DNA of 18,360 nucleotides, taken from positions 1 to 18,360 of the forward strand of contig JAEWBU010000005.1 of NCBI GenBank assembly GCA_023390985.1. Direction: 5' to 3'. The number at the start of each line of letters is the position of its first letter. The stretch's first letter is position 1. Of this stretch, positions 1 through 8,452 are shown piece after piece. The notes beneath the pieces are model-generated. The model searched no databases. It was not told where the DNA came from and worked only from the letters and a program-made list of their open reading frames with translations. This stretch comes from Pseudomonadota bacterium. GTDB lineage: Bacteria > Pseudomonadota > Gammaproteobacteria > Burkholderiales > Burkholderiaceae_C. A program made the translations under genes and the position numbers.

Positions 1-275
1 GCGGTGTTCAGCGTCAGCAGGCGCGGCCGCGGCAGCGGCGTCCAGTCGGCCAGGCCGATGCGCATGGAGTAGGCGCTCGCGAACAGCACGAAGAGCGAGG
101 TCGCGCCGGCGAGGAACACCCAGAGCGCGGTCTGGATCGCGGGACGCGGCGCGGGGACGCTCGCCTCCATGCCGGCGGGCTGCGCCTGCCAGGGCTGCAC
201 GTTCACCGTCTGGCGCAACAGCCAGACGACGATGACCGCCATCGGCAGCGTGAGGAAGGCCAGCGCGATCGTCAT
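1..275 (-). CDS. ctaE: Cytochrome c oxidase subunit III, N-terminal part (partial at window edge)
   Basis: The first 91 codons of a membrane protein are visible; the rest lies beyond base 1. The translation starts MTIALAFLTLPMAV and has one hydrophobic helix at residues 2-21. A second helix at about 50-71 contains ALWVFLAGATSLFVLFASAY, followed by MRIGLADWTPLPRP, a pattern typical of the first helices of subunit III in caa3-type oxidases. Subunit III is a membrane protein that stabilises the catalytic subunit I and helps proton uptake. The ATG lies 4 bases after the subunit I stop codon, with no strong ribosome binding site, so translation is probably coupled. Assignment rests on this motif and on gene order (II, I, III). 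The absence of an assembly gene (ctaG type) between I and III differs from the common proteobacterial aa3 operon. Confidence 0.8.
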   Translation of the reverse strand, partial: MTIALAFLTLPMAVIVVWLLRQTVNVQPWQAQPAGMEASVPAPRPAIQTALWVFLAGATSLFVLFASAYSMRIGLADWTPLPRPRLLTLNT

Positions 276-279
276 GGCG

Positions 280-2079
280 TCAACCGTCGGCGTGGTGCGG
301 CACCTTGGCCCAGGCTTCCGCCGGCACGTCCGCGGGGGGCACGTTCTGCGGGATGAAGTCGGTCTTCAGGCCCGGGATGCCGTAGTCGTAGGCCCAGCGG
401 TAGACCACCGGCAGTTCCTTGCCGAAGTTGCCGTGCGTCGGCGGCGTCTCCGACGTCTGCCATTCGAGCGTGGTGGCGTGCCAGGGATTGCCGCCCGACG
501 GCTTGCCGCGGAAATAGCTGTGCGCCAGGTTGTAGAGGAACGCCATCTGCGCCGCGCCGACGACGAAGGCCGCGAGCGAGATCCAGACATTGAGCAGGTG
601 CGCCGAGTCCGGGATGAAGCTGGTGCCGCCGATCGCGTAGTAGCGCCGCGGGATCCCCATGAAGCCCAGGTAGTGCATGGGATAGAAGATCGCGTAGGTG
701 CCCACGAAGGTGACCCAGAAGTGCACCTTGCCCAGCGTCTCGTCCAGCATCCGGCCGGTGATCTTGGGGTACCAGTGGTAGATGGCGCCGAACACCACCA
801 GCACCGGCGCGATGCCCATCACCATGTGGAAGTGGGCCACCACGAACATGGTGTCCGACAGCGGCAGGTCGACCACCACGTTGCCCAGGAACAGGCCCGA
901 CAGCCCGCCGTTGACGAAGGTGAACACGAAGGCGATGGCGAACAGCATCGGCACCGTCAGGCGGATGTTCCCGCGCCACAGCGTCAGCACCCAGTTGTAG
1001 ACCTTGATCGCGGTCGGGATCGCGATCAGCAGCGTGGTGGTCGCGAAGAAGAAGCCGAAGTACGGATGCATGCCGCTCACGTACATGTGGTGCGCCCACA
1101 CGACGAAGCTCAGCCCGCCGATGATGAGGATGGCCCAGACCATCATGCGGTAGCCGAAGATGTTCTTGCGCGCGTGCGTCGCGATCAGGTCCGAGACGAT
1201 GCCGAAGGCCGGCAGCGCGACGATGTAGACCTCGGGATGGCCGAAGAACCAGAAGAGGTGCTGGAACAGCAGCGGGTTGCCGCCGGAGTAGTTCAGCTGC
1301 TGGCCCTTGGACACCAGCGCGGGCATGAAGAAGCTGGTGCCCAGCGTGAGGTCCAGGAACATCATGATGGCGCTCACGAACAGTGCCGGGAAAGCCAGCA
1401 GCGCCAGGATGGTGGCCATGAAGATGCCCCACACCGTCAGCGGCAGCCGCATCAGCGTCATGCCGCGCGTGCGCGCCTGCAGCACCGTGACGACGTAGTT
1501 GAGGCCGCCCATCGTGAAGCCGATGACGAACACCGCCAGCGACACCAGCATCAGCAGGATGCCGGCGTGCGATCCCGGCGTGCCGTCCAGGATGGCCTGC
1601 GGGGGGTAGAGCGTCCAGCCGGCGCCCGTCGGCCCGCCCGGCACGAAGAAGCTCACCACCAGCAGCAGCACCGCCAGCAGGTAGACCCAGTAGCTGAGCA
1701 TGTTGACGTAGGGGAACACCATGTCGCGCGCGCCCACCATCAACGGGATCAGGTAGTTGCCGAAGCCGCCCAGGAAGAGCGCGGTCAGCAGGTAGATCAC
1801 CATGATCATCCCGTGCATGCTGACCAGCTGCAGGTAGGTGGTGGGGGTGATCCACTCGAAGCGGTTCGGAAAGCCCAGCTGCAGGCGCATCAGCCAGGAG
1901 AACACCAGCGCCACCAGGCCGATGCCGATGGCCGTTACCGCGTACTGGATGGCGATGATCTTGGCGTCCTGGCTCCAGACGTACTTCCCGATGAAGGTCT
2001 TCGGGTGGTACAGCGCGACCTCCGCGACCTCGGCGGGCGGCGCGAAATCGGTCTCGTCGTGCGCAACGTGGGTCGCCAT
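280..2079 (-). CDS. ctaD: Cytochrome c oxidase subunit I (A1-type heme-copper oxidase)
   Basis: The 599-residue polytopic membrane protein is the catalytic subunit that reduces O2 to water and pumps protons. The low-spin heme ligands are His89 (SMHG) and His418, and the high-spin heme ligand is His416, both in AHFHMVMG. CuB ligands are His281 in GHPEVY and His330/His331 in WAHHMY. Tyr285 is the cross-linked tyrosine. Glu283 and the Asp119/Asn108/Asn126 set mark a D-channel, and Lys359 with Thr356 (PTAIKVYNW) a K-channel, so this is an A1-type enzyme. The length is slightly above the usual 530-560 residues. The start has GGAGG 5 bases upstream. The gene sits 15 bases after subunit II and 4 bases before subunit III, so the three form one operon. 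The diheme subunit II neighbour makes a caa3-like complex likely. Confidence 0.97.
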   Translation of the reverse strand: MATHVAHDETDFAPPAEVAEVALYHPKTFIGKYVWSQDAKIIAIQYAVTAIGIGLVALVFSWLMRLQLGFPNRFEWITPTTYLQLVSMHGMIMVIYLLTALFLGGFGNYLIPLMVGARDMVFPYVNMLSYWVYLLAVLLLVVSFFVPGGPTGAGWTLYPPQAILDGTPGSHAGILLMLVSLAVFVIGFTMGGLNYVVTVLQARTRGMTLMRLPLTVWGIFMATILALLAFPALFVSAIMMFLDLTLGTSFFMPALVSKGQQLNYSGGNPLLFQHLFWFFGHPEVYIVALPAFGIVSDLIATHARKNIFGYRMMVWAILIIGGLSFVVWAHHMYVSGMHPYFGFFFATTTLLIAIPTAIKVYNWVLTLWRGNIRLTVPMLFAIAFVFTFVNGGLSGLFLGNVVVDLPLSDTMFVVAHFHMVMGIAPVLVVFGAIYHWYPKITGRMLDETLGKVHFWVTFVGTYAIFYPMHYLGFMGIPRRYYAIGGTSFIPDSAHLLNVWISLAAFVVGAAQMAFLYNLAHSYFRGKPSGGNPWHATTLEWQTSETPPTHGNFGKELPVVYRWAYDYGIPGLKTDFIPQNVPPADVPAEAWAKVPHHADG

Positions 2080-2094
2080 CTGGGCCTCCGCGGG

Positions 2095-3453
2095 TCAACG
2101 GGGATGCGAGTTGAGGTAGGCGAGCACGTCGCCGATGGCCGCGTCGTCGGCCAGCATGCCGGCCACCAGCGCCATCTGCCCGCCGTGCAGGTCGGAAGGA
2201 TGGGCGCCGCGGACGCCGTCGCGGAAGTTCTTCAGCTGCCGCGCCAGGTACCAGTCGTTCATGCCGACCAGGCGGGGCGCGTTGGTGGCCGCGATCCCGC
2301 GGCCGTCGGCGCCGTGGCAGGCCGCGCAGGTGGCGTAGCGCTCGCGGCCCTTGGCGACGTCGCCCTTGAGCGTGGCGGGCGCGGGCGTGTCGGGCAGCGT
2401 CGCGATGTAGCTCAGCACGTTGGCCAAGGCGGCCTCGTCGGCGAGCGTGGCCGCCATCGGCGCCATCATCTTGCCGAACGTGTCCTTCTCGTGCGTACCG
2501 CGCGCGCCGGCCTTGAACAGCTGCAGCTGCCGCTCCAGGTACCAGGCGCCTTGCCCGCTGAGCCGGGGAGCGTTCAGCGCGACGTTGCCTTCGCCCTGCG
2601 CGCCGTGGCAGGCGGCGCAGGTGGCGTACAGCGCCTTGCCGGCGACGGCGTCACCGTGCGGCCGCTCGTTCGTCTGTGCGAAGGTGCGCTGCTTGCCGAG
2701 CCAGGCCTGGTAGGCGGGCGGCTCGTCCACCACGATCCGCCCCCGCATGGCGAAGTGGCCGACGCCGCAGAGCTCCTCGCACAGCAGGTCGTACGAGCCG
2801 GCCTTGGTGGGCGTGAACCAGGTGTAGGTGACCAGGCCCGGCACCAGGTCCATCTTCACGCGCAGCTGCGCGACGGCGAAGTTGTGCAGCACGTCCTTGG
2901 ACCGCAGCAGCATCTTGACCGGCCGGCCGAGCGGAACGTGGATCTCGGGACTGGTCAGCAGCACGTCGTCGCGACCGTGCGGATCGTCCGGGTTCATGCC
3001 GAACGGGTTCTGGTCGGTCACGAAGCGCGCATGCACCGTGCCCAGCCTGCCGTCCTGCCCGGGCAGGCGGTAGGCCCAGTTCCATTGCTGCGCCATCACC
3101 TCCACGGTCTGCGCCTCGGGCGGCACGTGGATGATGTCGGCCCACACGACCAGGCCCGGGGCCAGCATCGCCGCCACGCCCACGCCGGTCAGGCCGAGCA
3201 GCCAGGCCTCGAGCTTCTTGTTCTCGGGCTGGTACTCGGCGCGCGATCCGTGCCGGTGGCGGTAGCGGATCAGCGCCCAGGCCATGAACAGGCTGACCGC
3301 GACGAACACCACGCCGGTCACCCAGAACGTGATGCTGATGGTGGTGTCGATCGTGTGCCAGTTGGACGCGATCGGCGTGAAGTACCAGGGACTCAGGAAA
3401 TGGAAGAGGACCGAGCCGAGCGCCAGGATGACCAACGCGATCGCGATCGCCAT
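2095..3453 (-). CDS. ctaC: Cytochrome c oxidase subunit II with two C-terminal cytochrome c domains
   Basis: The 452-residue protein accepts electrons and passes them through CuA to subunit I. Three hydrophobic segments are visible (about 1-21, 38-62 and 82-105), one more than the usual two. The cupredoxin domain carries His190, Cys225, Glu227, Cys229, His233 and Met236, the complete CuA set (CEELCGVGHFAM). Two cytochrome c domains follow, with heme motifs CAACH at 279-283 and 376-380; likely axial methionines are Met330 and Met427. One fused heme domain is the textbook caa3 form and two are less common. The start was set at 3453 because AGGAG lies 8 bases upstream and the first helix begins there. 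An in-frame ATG 41 codons upstream would add a basic, non-conserved stretch. The ribosome site overlaps the stop codon of the upstream gene, suggesting translational coupling. Confidence 0.95.
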   Translation of the reverse strand: MAIAIALVILALGSVLFHFLSPWYFTPIASNWHTIDTTISITFWVTGVVFVAVSLFMAWALIRYRHRHGSRAEYQPENKKLEAWLLGLTGVGVAAMLAPGLVVWADIIHVPPEAQTVEVMAQQWNWAYRLPGQDGRLGTVHARFVTDQNPFGMNPDDPHGRDDVLLTSPEIHVPLGRPVKMLLRSKDVLHNFAVAQLRVKMDLVPGLVTYTWFTPTKAGSYDLLCEELCGVGHFAMRGRIVVDEPPAYQAWLGKQRTFAQTNERPHGDAVAGKALYATCAACHGAQGEGNVALNAPRLSGQGAWYLERQLQLFKAGARGTHEKDTFGKMMAPMAATLADEAALANVLSYIATLPDTPAPATLKGDVAKGRERYATCAACHGADGRGIAATNAPRLVGMNDWYLARQLKNFRDGVRGAHPSDLHGGQMALVAGMLADDAAIGDVLAYLNSHPR

Positions 3454-3464
3454 GACCGGGACTC

Positions 3465-3980
3465 CTAGGACTCGTTCACTGCGTTGCGGTTGAACTTCCA
3501 GTAGAGCAGGGCGCAGACGATGCCGAACACGCCGTGCGCCGCGAGCGTTTCCCATCCGCGCAGCTCGATGAGCCACGGGAAGAACAGCGACGCCAGCACT
3601 TCGAAATTGACGATGTAGAGCACCATCCCCAGGATGGCGCCGGTCGCGACGGCGAAGTCGGGCCGCGTGTCCAGCCGCAGCTGGGTCATCACCACCGCCA
3701 TCACCACGCCGAACACCACGCCGAGCACGTAGTGGGTGGTGAGGGCGATGGCGACCACGCCCACGCTGAACCCGTAGCCGGCCCCGGGTGCCGGTATGGA
3801 GCCGGTGACGATGGGCGCGATCATGTGCGAGATGCGCCAGGGCCCGTCGGGATGGAAGAGTGCCGACCAGATCAGGTCGAGCACCATCAGTACCGCGCCG
3901 GCTGCAAGGCCGGCGACCGCGGCGGCGGTCCAGTCGGTGGACCGCCAGTGCGCATCGCGCATTCCCACGAGAGTGTCCAT
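3465..3980 (-). CDS. Four-helix integral membrane protein of unknown function, first gene of the oxidase operon
   Basis: The 171-residue protein is not recognised as a characterised family. Four hydrophobic segments are visible: about 20-43 (AGLAAGAVLMVLDLIWSALF), 66-100 (including THYVLGVVFGVVMAVVM), 108-137 and 147-164. Loops carry FHPDGPWR and a tract rich in Gly and Pro (GSIPAPGAGYG) between helices 1 and 2. There is no heme, copper or catalytic motif. The start at 3980 has GGGAGG about 6 bases upstream; an upstream ATG at 4112 would add 44 basic residues running through the putative promoter and is not favoured. The TAG stop overlaps the ribosome site of subunit II, so it is probably co-translated with the oxidase. 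A role in oxidase assembly or stability is only a guess from position. Confidence 0.8.
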   Translation of the reverse strand: MDTLVGMRDAHWRSTDWTAAAVAGLAAGAVLMVLDLIWSALFHPDGPWRISHMIAPIVTGSIPAPGAGYGFSVGVVAIALTTHYVLGVVFGVVMAVVMTQLRLDTRPDFAVATGAILGMVLYIVNFEVLASLFFPWLIELRGWETLAAHGVFGIVCALLYWKFNRNAVNES

Positions 3981-3994
3981 GCGTGACCTCCCAC

Positions 3995-4039
3995 GTGCAG
4001 GAAAAAACCGCTGCACCCGGTTCTTCCGTCGAGCGGAAG
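3995..4039 (-). other. Two small inverted repeats in the oxidase operon leader
   Basis: Two perfect 6-base stems lie between the candidate promoter and the ribosome binding site. The first is CTTCCG/CGGAAG (4023-4028 with 4034-4039, loop of 5). The second is GTGCAG/CTGCAC (3995-4000 with 4011-4016, loop of 10 containing a run of six T on the coding strand). Neither has the shape of a rho-independent terminator for the upstream gene. They could be RNA hairpins or a protein-binding site, or chance. Confidence 0.25.
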
Positions 4040-4047
4040 GTGCGTCA

Positions 4048-4076
4048 CTTCTACTCCTGAAAACCCGGCCTTGCAA
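4048..4076 (-). promoter_or_regulatory. Candidate sigma-70 promoter for the oxidase operon
   Basis: On the minus strand TTGCAA (4071-4076) is followed after exactly 17 bases by TAGAAG (4048-4053). Each hexamer matches four of six consensus positions. Transcription would begin near 4041, giving a leader of about 60 bases before the membrane protein start. It is the best candidate in the 151-base gap between the Nudix gene stop and the membrane protein start, but the match is modest and the GC-rich background makes chance matches possible. Confidence 0.35.
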
Positions 4077-4131
4077 CACGCACGCAGCGGCGCGGGTTGG
4101 CTGCTCAGCCACAACGTGCGCGAACGCGCTT

Positions 4132-5175
4132 TCAGGGATCGCGAGTGAGCCCGAGGAACTCGTCGATGACGTGGAAATGATCGTCGTGCAGGCGCGATTC
4201 CAGGGCCGCGAGCTCGGCGATGGGCACCCATCTCGCGGCCGCCGCGTCGTCCCCGCCGCGCACCGGAGGTGGAACCGCTTCGCCCAGGTCGAAGAAGTGC
4301 GCGTGCGTGACCACCCGTCCGCGCTGGCTGCGCTCGGGATGATCGAATACCTTCACGCCGCGCAACCGCTCGCGCATCGCAAGCTCGGTCATCGGCAAAC
4401 CGGTCTCCTCCACCAGCTCGCGCATGGCCGACTGCAGCACGGTGTCCTCGCGCTCGAGGAAGCCGCCGGGCAGCGCCAGCAGCCCACGGCCCGGCGGACG
4501 GCCGCGTTCGATCAACAGCACGTTTCCGCCTGAGCGCACCACGGCGTCGACCGTTACCAGCGTCACCGGATAAGGCACGGCCGCCCACACCTTCTTCTCC
4601 CGGTCGACCTGGCGCCATTCCTCGCGCAGCCGCGTGAACTCGGGCGTGCCGAGCCAGGCCCGCACGCGCTCGCGCGTGCCCGGCGCGAGCTCGTCTTCCA
4701 TGCCGCGCCACGCGGCCTCGGGCTCGTGCGCGGCATAGAGCGCGTCGAGCCGCGGCTCGCTGCGCGCATCGTGGTCGCCGAGCTCCTCGAAGCTCCAGCC
4801 GCGCGGCCGGTCTTCCGGTTCAGGTTCGGGCCCGGACCACAGGCAGGTCACCGGCGTGCCGGCGGGGTGGTGCGGCGCCAGCCCGGCCTGCACCGCCCGC
4901 ATCGTCCGCTTCGCATCCCAGTGCTCGCGCACGGGCTCGAAGTCGATGCGCGACAGCCGCGCGTTGTCGAGCGAAGCCGCCAGCATGTCGGCCCGCTCGC
5001 GCCAGCCGAACGGCTGCCGTGCCGAGGGCGACTGGTAAGCCCGCGTGATGAAGACGCGAACGCGCTCCGCCCGCGAAAGTGCGGTGCGCAGCAGCTCGAG
5101 CTGCACCTCGTCCGGCAGCACGAAATGGCCGACGCAGGCCGCGAGGCCGCTGCGGTCGCCGGTGGTGGTGGCCAT
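4132..5175 (-). CDS. NadM-type NMN adenylyltransferase/Nudix hydrolase fusion with degenerate adenylyltransferase motifs
   Basis: The 347-residue protein has the architecture of the bifunctional cyanobacterial NadM-Nudix proteins. An N-terminal nucleotidyltransferase-like domain spans about 10-170, and a C-terminal Nudix domain about 200-345. The Nudix box is at 238-260 (PGGFLERED then RELVEETGL): Arg252, Glu253, Glu256 and Glu257 are present, and Asp244 stands where Glu is usual. The family feature HAHFFDLG and GGDDA segments are also present. The N-terminal motif that normally reads GRFQPFHxGH is VGHFVLPDEVQ here, so both catalytic histidines are missing, and the GHRKD-like and SSTxxR-like motifs are not recognisable. 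I infer loss of NMN adenylyltransferase activity with a live diphosphohydrolase acting on ADP-ribose, NDP-sugars or similar. It is the last gene of the glycan operon, 7 bases after the methyltransferase. The start at 5175 was preferred over an upstream ATG at 5349 lying inside the methyltransferase gene. Confidence 0.85.
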   Translation of the reverse strand: MATTTGDRSGLAACVGHFVLPDEVQLELLRTALSRAERVRVFITRAYQSPSARQPFGWRERADMLAASLDNARLSRIDFEPVREHWDAKRTMRAVQAGLAPHHPAGTPVTCLWSGPEPEPEDRPRGWSFEELGDHDARSEPRLDALYAAHEPEAAWRGMEDELAPGTRERVRAWLGTPEFTRLREEWRQVDREKKVWAAVPYPVTLVTVDAVVRSGGNVLLIERGRPPGRGLLALPGGFLEREDTVLQSAMRELVEETGLPMTELAMRERLRGVKVFDHPERSQRGRVVTHAHFFDLGEAVPPPVRGGDDAAAARWVPIAELAALESRLHDDHFHVIDEFLGLTRDP

Positions 5176-5182
5176 GCGGGCC

Positions 5183-6007
5183 TCACTCCGCCGCGCCGTT
5201 GACCGCGGCCAGGGCCGAGTCCATGCCGTCCGGTCGCAGCGCCTTGGCGTTGGCATGGTCGGGCAGCGGCTCGCACAGGTAGATCTCGCCGGCCGGCCGC
5301 TCCAGCACGCGCAGGCCGCTGGACCGCAGCATGGCTTCGATGCCCGCATGGTTGGGCACCCACCAGTTGGTCGGGTCGCCGGCGAAGCGGTGCTCGATGA
5401 AGGCCATCTTGGGCCAGCCCGGGTCGAGCAGGGGCTCGCGCTTCTCGATCGGATGGTCCTGGGTGTCCGTGTAGACCTCCTCGCCCGGCATCGCGAGCGT
5501 CTGGAACACCATCAGCTTGCGCGTGCGCTGCGCCAGCAGGTCGAGCGCGAGCAGGGGATAGCGCAGGTGGTAGAAGACCCCCATGAACCAGACGAGGTCG
5601 AAGTTCTCCCCGAGCGCCGCGACGTCGTACACGCCCATGCGGCGGAATTCGACCTGCCGGTCCAGGCCCAGCACGCCGGCGGCCCAGCGCGCCTGCTCGA
5701 GGTAGAGGTCCTCGACGTCGATCGCGAGCACGCTCGCGCCGCGCCGCGCCAGCTCGAAGCTGTAGAAGCCGGCGTTGCATCCCACGTCCAGCACGCGCCA
5801 GCCCGCCAGGTCGTGCGGGAGGCGCGGCGCGATCTGCCGCCACTTGAAGCCGGGGAAGTCGCCCCCCAGGAAATGGTCGGGCACCGTCTGCACGCCGCCG
5901 GGCAGGTGCAGGTTGTGGAACCAGGGGCCGAGCGATTCGATGCGCCGGCGCAGTTCGCCCACGTCCACCGCGGTGGGGGCGTCGTCCAGGTGGGTCGTCA
6001 GTTCCAT
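5183..6007 (-). CDS. CmoB-like SAM-dependent methyltransferase
   Basis: This 274-residue class I methyltransferase has the SAM-binding motif VLDVGCNAG at 72-80, an acidic residue at the end of strand 2 (AIDVED, about 96-100), and FMGVFYHLRYP at 141-151. The FKWRQIAPRLP lead-in and the GVFYH segment resemble the C-terminal half of the tRNA modification enzyme CmoB, but the N-terminal half of CmoB is absent. From memory it resembles the family catalogued as TIGR04290, named for a Ramlibacter protein; this was not checked. Its position, 4 bases after ugd inside a glycosyltransferase operon, points to methylation of a sugar or small glycoside rather than tRNA. There is no strong ribosome site, so coupling to ugd is likely. 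Confidence 0.88.
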   Translation of the reverse strand: MELTTHLDDAPTAVDVGELRRRIESLGPWFHNLHLPGGVQTVPDHFLGGDFPGFKWRQIAPRLPHDLAGWRVLDVGCNAGFYSFELARRGASVLAIDVEDLYLEQARWAAGVLGLDRQVEFRRMGVYDVAALGENFDLVWFMGVFYHLRYPLLALDLLAQRTRKLMVFQTLAMPGEEVYTDTQDHPIEKREPLLDPGWPKMAFIEHRFAGDPTNWWVPNHAGIEAMLRSSGLRVLERPAGEIYLCEPLPDHANAKALRPDGMDSALAAVNGAAE

Positions 6008-6011
6008 GGGT

Positions 6012-7369
<1,358 letters not shown>

Positions 7370-7373
<4 letters not shown>

Positions 7374-8452
7374 GGCGCGGTCTCCAGGTCGAGGTCGAGC
7401 GCGTAGCCGACCAGCTGGGCGGCGCGGTGCGCGGCCGTGTGCTCGGCCAGCACCCGGCGGCGCGCGCGCTCGGCCATCAGGCGGCGGTGCTCCTCCGGCA
7501 TGTCGCGCAGCACGGCCAGCACGTGCGCGGCGCTTTCGGCGATCACGATCTCGCGGCCCGGCTCGAACAGCGTCTCCAGCCCGGCCCAGCGATCGCTCAC
7601 GATGGGCGTGCCGCAGGCGGCGGCCTCGAACAGGCGTACGCTCGGCGACCAGCCCGCCCGCACCATGTCGGCCCGGGTGATGTTGAGCGTGAAGCGCTGG
7701 CGGTTGTAGAAGGCGCGGTGTTCCGCGGGGGGCAGATGCGCCCGGTATTCGACGTTGGCGGGCCACTCGATGCCCTGCGGGTACTGCGGGCCGGCGACGA
7801 TGAAGCGGCCCGCCGCCCAGGTGCGGGCCGGCTGCACCAGCAGGCGGTCGACGCCGGGCTGGCGGTCGTCGCTGTAGGTGCCCATGTAGCCCAGGTCCCA
7901 CGCGGCCGGCTGCGGATCGGGGTGGTAGAGCAGCGGGTCCACCGAGCAGTACAGCACCCTCGCGCGTGGCGAACCGAAGTGGCGCTCGAGCCGGCGCAGC
8001 GTCGGCCCGCCCGTGAAGGAGAGGTAGAGGTCGTAGCCGGCGATCTGCTCGGGCCGCAGGTACTCGTGCTCGCCGCGCGCCAGCTTGGCCAGGGTGACGG
8101 GCGTGTCGATGTCGTAGAACGCCGTGATGCCCCGGGCCTCTCGCTGCACCCAGTCGCCGACTGGCACGCCCTGCGGCACGAAGGAGCCGACGATCACCAG
8201 GTCGGCGTCGCGCACGGCTTCGGCAAAGCGGTCGTGCAGCTCCTCGAGGCTGCCGTAGAGCCCGGTGCGGCCGTAGGGCGGATCGGGCAGGTCCCGGTGG
8301 GCCGCGTACCAGGGCTGGTCGCGCTCGAGGAAGAGCACGTCGTGCCCGGCGGCGTCGAGCTCGCGCACCAGGCCGCGGAACGTGGTGGCGTGGCCGTTGC
8401 CCCAGGACGAGGTGATCGAGAGGCCGAGGATGACGATGGAAAGCCGGCTCAT
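7370..8452 (-). CDS. CgeB-like glycosyltransferase (first-listed of three tandem paralogues)
   Basis: The 360-residue protein has a two-domain GT-B layout. The N-terminal domain opens with LSIVILGLSITSSWGNGHAT, followed by an amphipathic RGLVRELDAAGHDVLFLER stretch. The C-terminal domain has the donor-site segment RLFEAAACGTPIVSD at 273-287 and ends with the ETLFEPGREIVIA stretch typical of CgeB-like and Glyco_trans_1_2 proteins. There is no signal peptide or membrane helix. The donor sugar cannot be told from sequence. It overlaps the upstream glycosyltransferase and downstream ugd by 4 bases each. It shares the HRAAQ C-terminal ending and overall plan with the next gene, which supports tandem duplication. 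Unlike its two neighbours it carries no palindromic repeat. Confidence 0.88.

Noticed and set aside
169..3468. A very long plus-strand open frame of about 1,100 codons opposite the oxidase genes
   Set aside because: It is rich in Arg, His, Asp and Gln with no domain, and lies antisense to well-conserved subunits I and II. It is the usual mirror frame produced by GC-rich third positions.
3995..4016. A rho-independent terminator for the glycan operon
   Set aside because: The T-run lies in the loop of the inverted repeat rather than after a GC-rich stem, and it is placed after the candidate promoter of the next operon.
4098..4112. A TGGCT/AGCCA hairpin just after the Nudix gene as terminator
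   Set aside because: The stem is only 5 bases with no T-run following, so it is too weak to call.
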